Source of the DNA: QHBQ01 sp038230695
GTDB taxonomy: Bacteria; Chloroflexota; Chloroflexia; QHBQ01
Length of the DNA stretch: 33,446 nucleotides
Assembly: GCA_038230695.1 (NCBI GenBank)
Contig: JBBRMT010000021.1
Location: forward strand, 1-33,446
Reading direction: 5' to 3'
The notes beneath the pieces were generated by a model. It worked only from the letters and a program-made list of their open reading frames with translations, was not told where the DNA came from and did no database searches. How positions within the stretch are numbered: position 1 is the stretch's first letter; the number at the start of each line of letters is the position of its first letter. Of the stretch, positions 1 to 10,700 are shown piece after piece. Both the position numbers and the translations under genes were made by a program.

Positions 1-405
1 GAAGGTGGCGGAGGGGAACTTCCGGCCGATGTTGGCACAGACCCTAGTCCACGCCCGAACGCTATGGGTCACGGCGATGGCGCATTTACACAATGGCTGT
101 CCGGCGAGGACTCTTTTCTTGGGGGTAATCCGGCATCTCCGTTCAGCTCACGGAATCCTGGCGATCCTGCTGACCTCATCGGAATAGCGATGGGTCAAGA
201 TGACGACGGTGTTCGGCCGAACACGTCGGGAGGCCCTAGCGACAACGGGTCAGTTTCCGGCACACTCGATCTACGCCCGCTTCTCCGCGAAGAGCGAGAT
301 CCAGAAAACAACCCGCGCGCACTCGTCGCAGCGCTCGCGACGCTGGCTGGGATATCGAGTGGCGGCACACTCCGGGCAGCCGACAAGGCACTCGGCGCAC
401 TATAA
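1..405 (+). CDS. Possible 3' end of a hypothetical gene, cut by the left edge
   Basis: The first frame of the plus strand is open from base 1 to a TAA at 403-405, about 134 codons with no stop, so a gene may run in from the left. The translation is rich in Gly, Pro and Asp at first and then becomes helix-like (LLREERDPENNPRALVAALATL). I do not recognise a family. The opposite strand of 271-399 encodes a Cys-pair-rich stretch that could instead be the real coding strand, so the assignment is uncertain. If real, this would be one of the few plus-strand genes in the window. Confidence 0.35.
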   Translation, partial: EGGGGELPADVGTDPSPRPNAMGHGDGAFTQWLSGEDSFLGGNPASPFSSRNPGDPADLIGIAMGQDDDGVRPNTSGGPSDNGSVSGTLDLRPLLREERDPENNPRALVAALATLAGISSGGTLRAADKALGAL

Positions 406-410
406 TGAAA

Positions 411-440
411 TAACTGGGGTCAGGAAAATTGGGGTCAGAC
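411..440. repeat. Short GGGGTCAG direct repeat, REP-like
   Basis: The 9-mer TGGGGTCAG occurs at 415-423 and again within 430-438, separated by a short A-rich spacer. From memory, short repeats of this kind accompany REP-associated Y1-type transposases in many bacteria. No transposase is visible here, so at most this is a remnant or a non-autonomous copy. It lies exactly where the plus-strand open frame and the minus-strand Cys-rich frame both end. Confidence 0.4.
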
Positions 441-541
441 TCGAATTAAGCAATCTTCCGATCCTGATTGGCTTGTTGCTCGGCTCTCTTTCGCACATGG
501 CTGTTCGCTGGTTTCTAAATCATAGTGCAGGCTACAAGTAG

Positions 542-1213
542 TTAGCGGGGTATGTATCTTATGCTTGCTGCCCCTGCTCTCCGCCGTTCGACCTGCCTGT
601 GGGCACGCGCCACCGCCTTGTCGCGGTAGCTGCTGTCTTCCGGGTCGTGGTAGCGCTTCTGCCTTGCCTGGTTGATCTTGTCCGCGTTGCGCTGATGACT
701 CTCGCGGGAGCGCTCCTTCTCCTGTTCACGGTAGTCGCCGTCCAGAAGATAGCGTTCGCGCTTCATCGCGTTGATCTGCGCCCCCACCCGCCGCCACCTC
801 GCTGCCATGTAGCGGTGGCGGCACGCGCGGCACCAGCTATCGCCCTGGTTGAACTCGGTGGTCGGCACCCAGCGCGAGGTGCCGCTATACTTAGCATGGC
901 CGGGGTTGCGGCAACTCCAGGTGCCTGCGGGCGCGTTCTGGCACTCCTCTAGCCACTCGCGGTACTCCCTCGCGCTCATCCGCCCGCCTTTGCGTTCATT
1001 GCACGACTTGCACGCGGCGCACAGGTTGTTGGGGTGGTGGGTGCCGCCGCGACATAGAGGCTTTTTATGATCAATATGATAGCCGCTGATGTGCAGGTCG
1101 GCCTGGCAATAGGCGCATCGCCAACCCTGGCGTTGGAGGATCTTTTCCTGCAGCGCTGCCGCTATTTCGCGGCGGGGCAGCGGGTTGCTGGTGGTTGCGA
1201 TCACCTTGCCCAT
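542..1213 (-). CDS. HNH endonuclease (copy 1)
   Basis: Predicted metal-dependent HNH nuclease of 223 residues. From the chosen start, the first zinc-binding CxxC is at residues 33-36, followed by the HxDH core (His46, Asp48, His49), the Asn pair at 62-63 and a second CxxC at 68-71, which is the ordinary McrA/HNH layout. A further Cys/His cluster (WSCRNPGH ... SWCRAC) follows, and the tail is basic and Arg-rich, suiting DNA binding. The start at 1213 is preferred over a GTG at 1237 because AAAGGAG lies about 7 nt before it. It is a close paralogue of the gene at 32419-33078, with identical numbering of the catalytic core, and shares that gene's terminator-like leader. A third, decayed copy sits at 24770-24952. 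The role (mobile-element nuclease or restriction) is not shown by the sequence. Confidence 0.88.
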   Translation of the reverse strand: MGKVIATTSNPLPRREIAAALQEKILQRQGWRCAYCQADLHISGYHIDHKKPLCRGGTHHPNNLCAACKSCNERKGGRMSAREYREWLEECQNAPAGTWSCRNPGHAKYSGTSRWVPTTEFNQGDSWCRACRHRYMAARWRRVGAQINAMKRERYLLDGDYREQEKERSRESHQRNADKINQARQKRYHDPEDSSYRDKAVARAHRQVERRRAGAASIRYIPR

Positions 1214-1274
1214 CCTGCTGCTCCTTTCTTCGCTCACACTACTGGCCTTGCCACAACCCTGGGTTGCGGGGGCA

Positions 1275-1304
1275 AAATAAAAAAAAGCCGCCTATTCTGG
1301 CGGC
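1275..1304 (-). terminator. Intrinsic terminator-like hairpin before the HNH gene
   Basis: On the minus strand a perfect 6-bp stem, GCCGCC/GGCGGC, with a 6-nt loop is followed directly by a run of eight T and then ATTTT. It lies after the SLH gene ending at 1426 and about 60 nt before the HNH start, so it could end the upstream transcript or act as an attenuator in the HNH leader. A similar hairpin precedes HNH copy 2. Confidence 0.7.
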
Positions 1305-1350
1305 CTGCTCTGATTCTTTCTATGGGTACTGCTCGTGGTGGGCATGGAGC

Positions 1351-1393
1351 GCGGGCATAAACAAAGCCCGCCTGACATAAAGCCAGCGGGCTT
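1351..1393 (-). terminator. Tandem hairpins with alternative pairing
   Basis: AAGCCCGC (1364-1371) can pair with GCGGGCTT (1386-1393). The GCCCGC core can instead pair with GCGGGC at 1351-1356. The two hairpins are mutually exclusive. On the minus strand the first one is followed by TTGTTTA, a weak terminator tail. This is probably the primary terminator of the SLH gene that ends at 1426. Confidence 0.5.
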
Positions 1394-1425
1394 GAGGTTT
1401 GAGTTTGGGTGGGCCTGGTTGCCAG

Positions 1426-3466
1426 CTAAGGCGTTGTCATACCCTTGAACACAATCTGGGCCATCTCGTCGCGGCGGATACTCCTGCCGGGTGCGAAGTG
1501 GGTACTGTCTACACCGTTAATGATGCCGTGCGCGTAGGCAGTCTCGATATAGATGTAGGCAAAGTAAGTGCTCGTCACGTCCACGAACGTCGCTCCAGTG
1601 GTCGGGGTGATGCGGGGGTAGCCTGCCGTCTTCACCACCAGTTTGGTCAATTCTGCCCTGGTAATCGCCCGGTTAGGCAGATAGCAGGGGTAGTTCGCAC
1701 CCACCGCTTGGCAGCTATTCTGATCATATCCGCTCAGGATGCCTGCGGCATATCCGGTCTCCACATAGTTGTAGGCGAAGTAGCCGGGCGGTACATCAGT
1801 GAACGATTGCCCCCCTCCGCTTGGCGTGGTAATCGGTAGGCCAAAACCCTTCACCACCACCCTGGCGAACTGCCCCCTGGTCGAAGTGGCGCTCGGCCCG
1901 TAGTGGCTGGCATCGAGGCCACGGACCACCCGGCGACAGGAGAGTGCGTGGATTGCCCCATAGAAGGTATTGTCCTGGATATCCACGAACGGGTTGGGGC
2001 AATCGGTCGGCGATGGTGTTGGCTGCTCAGTCGGGGTGCTGGTAGGTAGACCAGGCGTGTTAGTGGCTGGATTTATTGGCGTGCTGGTAGAGGTTGCCAT
2101 CGGTATGGCAGTGTCGGTTGAAGCCGGAGTGCCAGTAGAGCTTTCGGTTGGTGTGCCGATTGGCGTGGTGGAAGGCGTAGGTGTGCTAGCAGAGGTGGAT
2201 ACCAGGGAGAAATCCTGTACGGTAAGGTTTCCGGCGCTGACGATAACAGTAGCGCTCATGGGGATGTAACCAGCGAGGCTGGCGGTAACCGTATAGCTAC
2301 CAATGAGCGCGCTTGTAAGTGTGTAGGCACCAGTTGAGTCCGTGTTGGCGGTTAGCTGGGTAGTGCCAGTGGTAATAATGCTGGCACCCACCAGGGGTTG
2401 GCCGGTATTGGCATCGCGCACCGTACCGGCGAGTGTGCCTGCCAACTGGAAAAGTGGCACACCGGGATAGCTCAAATAGCCATCCTGGGGTACGAAAACG
2501 TCAATGAACTGACCTGTCTGGCCGTTGTAACGCAGCACATCGTTGTTGTCGGCGCTGGTAACGTAGAGATTGCCATCAGGGCCGAAAGTGGCACCATCGG
2601 GTCCGTCTAGCCCGCCCAAACCACCTGTGACGAAAACATCAATGAACTGACCGCTGTGCGCATCATAGCGTAGCACCTGATCGGTATTGTAGCTGGTAAC
2701 GTAGAGCTTGCCATCAGCAGCGAAGAAGAAACCCGCCGGGTGGCTCAACCCACCGGACCCGGCGACAACGAAGGCATCAATGAACTGCCCGGTCTGACCA
2801 TTGAAGTACCTGATTGCTGTCCTGGCTGGTGACGTAGAGGTTGTTGTCCGGCCCAAAATGCAGATCGGTCGGGTAGTTCAGCCCGCCAGACCCAGCGGTA
2901 ACGAAAACATCAATAAATGCGCCGGTTTGCCCATTAAAGCGCATCACCTGATTACTGTTCTGACTGGTAACATAGAAATTGCCGTCGGGGCCGAAGGCCA
3001 TGCCGAATGGCCCATTCAAATTACCATCCCCTGGTCTAACGAAAGCGCCGAGGAAGATACCCCCATTGGTGTAGCGAAGCACATCGCCACCGTTGTGGCA
3101 GCTAGCATAAATGTTACCATCGGGGCCATAGATCGCGTCTAGCGGACCGTATAGCCCATTGCCGCTGGCCCAGATACTGACGTGTGCGCCGGTATCTGCA
3201 TCATAACCTTGAATGGTATTGTTCATATAGTTGGGAATGAGCATCTGGAGGCTGCTGGTCAAGGGGGCATTGGGCAGCGAACCGCTAGTGGGCCGATTTA
3301 TCGCCCTCGGTGGTGGCGGGGCGGTTCGACTTGAACCTTCTGAATGGCCGAGAGTCGGGACGGCGGGTGCCGCTTGAGATGGAGAGGACAGCAGCGCAGT
3401 CGTGATCAGTAGGAATGCGATAACGACCGCGACTGCTCCCTTACGTAGGAAGTTATGAATTTGCAT
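1426..3466 (-). pseudogene. NHL/Vgb-like propeller + SLH surface protein, broken by a 5-nt deletion
   Basis: Two adjacent frames join into one protein of about 680 residues. The start at 3466 has AAAGGAGAG about 9 nt upstream and begins a signal peptide (MQIHNFLRKGAVAVVIAFLL ... SQAAPA). About five or six propeller repeats of ~50 residues follow (GPDGNxYVTS ... VLRYNGQTGQFIDVFV). Next come a carboxypeptidase-regulatory-like domain (GTVRDANTGQPLVGAS), a Thr/Ser/Pro linker, and three SLH domains that would bind secondary cell-wall polymer. The frame breaks at 2806/2807. Compared with the previous repeat, which reads CAGGTGATGCGCTTTAATGG, five bases are missing. The first frame then stops at 2777, so the product would lack its linker and SLH anchor. 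Both halves keep good repeat consensus, so the lesion is recent or a sequencing error. Confidence 0.8.
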
Positions 3467-3847
3467 TAACTGCTCTCTCCTTTGGCGACTAAAATTGGCA
3501 CAGTAAGGAAACCAGTTCAGGGTAGAACGTAGCACCTCACTGGAACCCTCCCTACTCCGCCCTTGTCGCTTCGGGAAAGTAGCGGCTGACAGCTTCATCT
3601 GCATCGGTAGTTCAGAGAGGACGAAAGATAAGAACGGTACGCCAGTTAAACGCCACTTCTACCCCGCTCCAAGAGTTAAGAGTGGCGCTACCAATGAGTA
3701 CGTATCGGGTTAGTTACCACCCAAAGCGCAATGGATTTCGGCAGCAGCAGCGCACCAAAGATGAACGCGACACCTTAATTTGGCATCATATTTGACCTGG
3801 TGAAGGTTGACCATGATGATCCTGGTCGCGATGCCTGCCGCCAACAT
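3467..3847. other. Intergenic, no gene seen
   Basis: This 381-nt stretch lies upstream of the propeller-SLH gene. Apart from that gene's ribosome binding site at about 3474-3483 I see no gene, no strong hairpin and no convincing promoter. Confidence 0.5.
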
Positions 3848-4702
3848 CTATGGTGTATCATCATAGACTGACCAGCGGGTGGGATCCTTGTAGCCATTCA
3901 ATCCCGGACCCTGGTCTCCACCGTATAGAACGTAAATCTTCCTTAGAGCAGGGCCAGCGTAGACCATGAACCCTTTGATGAATATCTGGATTGCACCGCT
4001 ACCCCCGGCCCATCAATTGAGGCCGTCGTCTCGGGTCCGGTAGCCCAACCCAGCCGCTCACCCACGCCATTCACTGCGTTGCCCAAGATCTTGGCGAAGC
4101 TGCCTTCTGGGGAATATAGCCCTGCGGGTGGCCGATCTGGCGATTCGCTGCCACCAATAACGTCGTCCTCGTTGAACCGTGACATGGTGCCATCATCAAA
4201 TAGCACCTCGATTGTCTCATTCGGCCAGTTGTCGCTAGTAGCCATCAGGTCGATCATCTGCCCATGCTCAAAAGACTGTTGCCCAAAGTTCAGGGGGATT
4301 TCCCTATCATAGGGGCAATCTAGTTGTTGTTCCACGCTCAGGTTCTCGCGCCAGAGCTTGCCAAAGCCGCGTACTGGGGATGGGCTAAAGCAGGTGTGCC
4401 CAGACATCGATGGCACTGCCGGTGGCGAGGTGTTGTTATAGCGCCACGTATAGTAGTGCTGCCCGACATTGCCCATCTGTACCTTAAAGCTGGCAAGGGC
4501 ATCTGGCACATAGGTGAGTATTCTCCGCTGATAAGCCTGGATCAGCACTGCCACGTTGGGAACCCCATTTATCTTTATACTAGCCCAGCAGGCATCGGTG
4601 ATCGGGTAACCTGTAGCATAGGAGTATGGCGTACTCAGCGGCGCATTTAGCTGCTTACCGTCCTCAATCTTGATCTCTACTTACCACCCTCGGTAAAGTT
4701 TA
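3848..4702 (-). pseudogene. Remnant of a RGFG/LGWAT-repeat surface protein
   Basis: The middle frame (3943 to about 4680) encodes GYPITDACW, VLIQAYQRRILTYVPD and MGNVGQHYYTWRY. These are followed by RGFGKLWREN and ERLGWATGPE, repeats I know from Chloroflexota extracellular proteins of unknown function. Near 4000 the frame is lost, and the family pattern resumes in another frame as IFIKGFMVYAGPALRKIYVL, running to a TAG at 3848-3850. At the 5' side the sequence FTEGGK (near 4685-4702) is in yet another frame and nothing earlier survives. With no start, no signal peptide and at least two frame breaks, this is a decayed gene. Its 5' end abuts the stop of the 3121-residue gene, so it was probably truncated by rearrangement. 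Confidence 0.7.
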
Positions 4703-4747
4703 TCCTGCCTCATAAGTAAGGCAATTGCATACACCTAGCCTCGAATG

Positions 4748-7700
4748 TTATGGATTGACTGGGTCGCGCACCAGATATACGACCTTGGCAACTTCGTCAC
4801 GTTGCATGGCAATACCGGGCGAGAAGCAGGTGCCAATCCCACTCTGGCACGGTGCGCCGCTGATGATACTGAGGTGCTGAAGGGTCTCAATCGCTTTGTA
4901 AGCGAAGTAACCAGATGGCACGTCCTGAAAGCCAGGCTGTGAAGGAGTATAGACAGGGTATCCAGCTACCGCCTGGAGCATCACCGCTGCCTCGGCCCGG
5001 GTGACCGCACGCTCCGGCTCAAAGCACGTCAGGCCTCCGCCACAAGCAACGCCATGCACGATACGAGCCTGCGCCATTGCCTCAATGTAGGGATAGAATA
5101 GATAAGCAGATGGCACATCCTGGAAGCTGGGCGTGGTCGGGGTGTAGTCCGGGATAGAGAACGCCAGGACGATTACCTTGGTGAGTTCGCCACGAGTTAC
5201 TGCCTGATAAGGCGCAAAGCGGAAGCTGCCATCGCCATTGGGTACGCCGCCGATTATCCCCCGCGTCGCCAGGTAGGCAATGTCAGGATAGAAAGGATTA
5301 TCCAACGGTACATCACTGAACCCATGCTCGGTGGCTGTGGTCGCCGCATTCTCCATGCCAACCGTGCCGGTTGGTGTTGGGGTGCCAACCTGATCGGTGG
5401 CCGTCGGGTAGGTGCGGGTGCCAGCGGTCGGAGTGGGGGTCAGCGCCACTGGCGTGGTTGGCTGCGGTGTCGGCGTGGTCAGGGTTGGCAGTATGGTATT
5501 GGTGGGCAACGCTGTCATGGTTGCGCTACTTGGAGTAGCAGTTGGTAGCGGCGTGTCAGATGGGGTAGCAGGGGGCATGGTCTCCGACGCAGTGGCAGTT
5601 ACACTTGCTGGAGGCATCAGGGTTAGGGTGCTGGTGGGTGTAACTTGAACTACGCTCGGAGTCACAGCTGGCATGGTCCCGCTGGGCAGCGGCGACATTG
5701 TGTTGCCAGGGGTAACCTGCGGCGACGTTGTGACGACTACAATCTGCGTTGCGCTCGGAACTGAAGTTACCGTGCGGGAAGCAGTGGCCCCCGTCGGCGT
5801 TGCAACCACAATCTGCCCAGCAGGAGCCATTGTCGCAATGGCAGTTGGCACCCCTTTATTGTTTCCACCCATCATCCCGCCAGAGGAGCTCAGATAGAAG
5901 GTGGTCAGCCCCACCGAACTATATAGCCCCTGGTGCCAATCCACTCTACTTGCTGAGGCCAGTACCGAGTAGAGGTCAGCGCTGCTAGCGCTCGAAGCGG
6001 TGTAACCGGTCGAGGGTGATTGTACCACTGCGAAACCAGCGAAGTTGGTGGGCAAGGTACTCAGGCTGCCCCTCAGCTTCCAAAAACCAGCGCTGTTGCT
6101 GGTTACCGTAGCCAGCTGGCTGCCCAGGATATAATCGCTGCCAGAGGTGAGCAGCGTATAGAGCGCTTCCTGCTGCCCACTAAGCAGGTTGTTTGCGCTA
6201 TCCATAACGTACCCGCTAATCCCGTAAGATACAGGTGTGGCGACTGTGGTGGAAGTGGGAGTCGGCGTAGCACAACCGACCTTCCACGCCTGCCCGGCGT
6301 TGACCAGCAGCCTGGCGAAATCACCACTCCAGGAGGCGCCGTCCAGGCTGCTAAGGTAGGCATTGATGCCGATGGACCTCCCTTTGGCGGTGAGTAGCGG
6401 CAATCCATCGCTCCAACTTGCCACCAACTGCGTGCCGTAGGCTCTGGTTAGATTAGCGCGGTGATTGGCACCCAGGCTTTGTACCCCTGCCATGTAAGGG
6501 CTATTGGCATTGTACTGCCCCAGGGTAACCTCACTGTTTGTCCAGTTGAGGGAAGCACTGAGATTAAATGGGTTATAGCCTCCCGTCTGCCACCTGCCGC
6601 CCAGGTAGTTGTTAGCCGCCCCATAGTGGGCATAATCGAGTGATGCGACCACCCCACCGCTGTCATCGAAGTCAGCCAGATTGCTGCCCAGTAGTTCAGG
6701 GTACAGGTAGCCATCATAGTTGGAGAAAGTAACAACTTCATCGTAACCCTTCAGGTAGCTAAGGCTGGGGCTGCCGTAGCTAGCATCGGCATAGTCTACG
6801 AGCGCGACTTCGGAGCGCGCTGTCAACGCCTGCTGCAGCTGGCTTGGCGCAGCCTGGTCCGATGTAACCAGCAGGATACGCAGCTGACAACTGGGGGTGG
6901 GGGTTGCAGTCGCAGTCGGGGTGGGGTAAATCGGGTTACTTTGGTGAGCAGCGTTAACGATGAGGTGAGCGTAGTCACCGCTCCATGTGCCGCCACCGAA
7001 GTCTTCGCCGAGGTAGGCGTTTATACCCAGGCTGCGACCCTTCACTGCCACCAGCGGCAACCCATCGCTCCAACTCGCCTCCAGGCTGGCACCGCTGGCC
7101 ACTGGAATCGCGGCGCGGTATGTTGCCACCAGGATTCCCACGCCAGCGAGGTAGGGGCTGTTCATGCCACCACCCAGGTGCGCGTTACTGGTTATCGAAG
7201 AGTCGACCAGGCTAAAGGGGCTGTAGCTGCCGGTTTGCCACGCACCGCCGATAGTATTGCCCCAACTACTACTGAACGTATAGTTGAGGACTACGACCTC
7301 ACCGGTCGGCCTTGCCTGATAGTACGCCGCCAGGGCATCGCCCCAGGCAGCGGCATTGGGTAGACCGTAGTGAGCATAGGTGACGATTTCATCGTAGCCC
7401 TTGAGATAGGAAGCCGGGGGTGTGGAGTAGTTCAGGTCAACGTAGTCTACAGTGCCACCGCTACCCGCCGCGCTAATAAGGCTCTGGTGGAGAGTGGTCG
7501 GCTCACCCACATGGTCAGCGGTTGCCAGGAGGATACGCAAGGAAGTTCCCGGCGTGCTGGTGGGGGTAGCGGTCGAGGTTGGGCAGGAGGTAAGCCCTGG
7601 TTGTCCGGCATTGACGATCACCCTGGCGTAGTCGCCTCCGAAGAGCGCCTGGTCAGCCGGGCCGAAGTAGCCGTTGAGGGCGACAGTATGGCCCTTGACC

Positions 7701-10700
7701 GCAACGAGCGGCAACCCGTCGCTCCAGTTGGCAACCACGGTCGCGCCTGCTGCCACCTGGAGGTTGGCGCGATGGTTGGCGGTGAGCGTACTGACCCCCA
7801 CCATGTAGGGGCTAGTGCGGTCATAGCCGCCCATGCTCCTGGAGTTCGCCGTCCAGTTGAGCGAAGCATTGTTGACGAAGGGGTTGTGATCGGTAGGTGT
7901 CTGCCAGCTACCGCCCAGGTAGTTGTTCCCGCTCTGGTAGAAAGCATAGTCGAGCATCACCACCGTGCCTCCTCCATCCTCGAAGCTGGCGAGGACGCTA
8001 CCCAGTGTGCTGGGGTCGGCGTAACCACCATAGTTGGAGTAGGTAACTACCTCATTATAGGATTGCAGTTGGGTGCCGCTGGGGGTAGCGCTGGTGGCAT
8101 CGAAGTAGTCAACCTGTGTGACACCCGATTGGCCGCGCAGGGCATTCTCCAGCACAGTTGGCTCATTATGATTGTCGGCAGCTATCACCAGGATACGAAG
8201 CGCACATGGGTCGGGAGTTGGTGTAGTGGTCGGCGTGTTGGTCGGCGTGTTGGTGATTGTCGGTGTGTTGGTTGGCGTGTTAGTTGGTGTCGGTGAGGGG
8301 GTAAAAGTCCAGATCGGCCGTGGGGTAGGACTAGGCGAGAGGTACTGGATCGCCTTGTAGATAACGCGGCTCAGTTCGCCACGGCTGATCGGGTCGAGGG
8401 GTCGGTAACACTGCCCATCGGTGGGGGTAGAGCAGGGCTGGCCGCTGACGATGGCCAGGTGGTAGAGGCTTTCGATCGGCTCAAAGAAGGGGTCGGTTGG
8501 GGTTACGTCATAGAAGTCCTGGCCTGGCGGCGTAGGTGTGTACTGCGGCAGGTTGGCACCACGCCTGACCCCTTGGGCGATCTGGCCTCGGGTCGCATAA
8601 TCGCTGGGTTTGAAGCAGTGTGAAGGCGGCGGTGTGGGCGTAGGAGTACCAGCGCCCACACATTGATCTAGAGGATAGCCGCTCATAATCTGCTGGCCCT
8701 GACTGTCGTGGTCAAGGTAGACCGACTCGATCGCCTGGTAGAATAGATCTCCAGGATTCACATCGGTAAAGTCAGAGTTCGCGGGATTCTGTAGCTGCAG
8801 GCCGAAAGCTTTGACCAGTACCTGGGCGAATTCAGATCGCAAGGTATTGTTGCTGGGGCTAAAGTGGGTGGAGTCGGTGCCGTTCATAATCTGGTGACAG
8901 GCGAGGTAGGTGATGTAGTCATAGAAGATATATCCCTGCGGTACATCAAGGAAGCTAGGGCAAGTGCTGGTGCCGAACTCGGTGTAGTGGTACTGCTGCG
9001 TCGGGTCCAGCACCACATCTATAGATGTGTAGTTACTTGAGCCCACCGGCGAAACAACCATGTCTTTGACCGAATAGGGGCCGTCGGTGCCGCTATTATT
9101 GATTTGACCTCCATCAAAGCGTAGGACGATTGTGTTTGTTCCTGTAACCATGTTCAGCCCTGGTGTGTAGGCAGCGGCAATAGTATGACCATCTGGTGCA
9201 AGTAGGTTGGCTGAGGCCGTATACCGGCCTGGAGTGCGCACATCAACTGGCACGACAACCTTGAGATAGTCAAACAGATGGTCACCATTATTATCCACCC
9301 CCTGATCAGTAGCTACGCCCGCTTGCATAACGTTATCGCGTTGCCAATCATAGCGCGAGGTCGGGGTTGTAACGGTGTAGGCTACAGGGATGGAGGCGAG
9401 ATCCAACTCATCGGTCAGTATCCGCGATAGGGTCAGATCTCGTAGCTGATAAGGGCCATCCAGCAGGCTCTGGGCGATCTGCTTACCGCTGAAGGTGAGG
9501 GTTAGGGGTGTGGTCCCGGTTAGGGTGGCAGTATAGCTCTGGCTGCTAGATGCCGCTACGCTGCCACTACCGTTGGTGAGTAGGCCGCTGAGGCGGTAGC
9601 GGCCAACGCTACTAATTGTCGTTGATGAAGTGATCACCAGGCTATCATATAGCCCGTCGTTGTTATTGTCATACGCTAGAGCGCTGAAGAGGTTGTCGAA
9701 GGAGGCTGCATTGCTGGCGGTTACTCTCAGACTATCCCCCCGCACAAAGGGGTGACCCTCCGAGTTGTTACCGTGCGCGAGGACATCAAAAATGTATGTA
9801 CCTTCTTCTTGAGGAGTAAACACCCCACGATAGATGCCACCCGGCTGCTCAACTAGATTGATCTGCGCGATGTTGACCCGCCCTTGGAAGGGAAGCGAGA
9901 CACTTGCGGTTACGGCCGCGCCAGTGATTGCCGCGCTATCTTGCAGCGTGGCGGTGATAACAACCGGCTGGGCCAGGCCGGTGGTAGGGCTGCTGACTTC
10001 TGGATTAAGCTGAACGCCGCCTACGAAGCTACCGCCGATCTCGAAGGGTTCGGTCTGGTTGGTGGAGGTGAGAATCTGAACGTCCATATGCCATTGACCA
10101 ACCATGGGATTGGTTATCCGGAATTCACCTCCGTACACACCTTCATCGGTCGCGGCTATAAATGCACTACCAGGATAATGGTTGGTCGGGGCGACTACCC
10201 GGCCAACAGGATCGGTCAGCGTTAGGCTTAGGGTAGCGGTGGGATTGAACCAGCTAAAATCGAAGCTGGCGAGGTTAGCGTCATCAACCATGATAGTCGC
10301 GCTCGATACCTGGCTTGAGGTTGCATTGCCAAACACACTAGGCTGCAAAGTGGATGAATTCACAACTGCAGCCTGGATCGTTTGACCACTATCCCCAGGA
10401 AAGGGGATAGGTGGATCGGCCGTGCAAGGAGGGGAGACTGAAATCATAAAGTATTGCGCAAAGCAGTCTCTAAAACCGACATCTTTAGGCTCTATATAGT
10501 GAACGGAATGGCTCACATCAAATAGGCTCAAGCTTCCCTCTCTGTTTAGCGGGCCAAGATGAACGGTGTTATAGCCGCTGTATCGATCGAGGCTTTGAGA
10601 ACTATCCAGGGTCAGGGCACTATCGTCGTCTGCGGTATAGGTGATCGAGCCGCCTGTTTCATCATAAGCTTTAAGGATCGTTCTCCCCATCAGGTCAATG

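Noticed and set aside
200..541. Plus-strand open frame of 113 codons
   Set aside because: It overlaps two better frames, crosses the GGGGTCAG repeat and has no ribosome binding site or family resemblance.
2777..2830. Programmed ribosomal frameshift in the propeller-SLH gene
   Set aside because: There is no slippery heptamer, and comparison with the sister repeat shows five missing bases, which fits a deletion.
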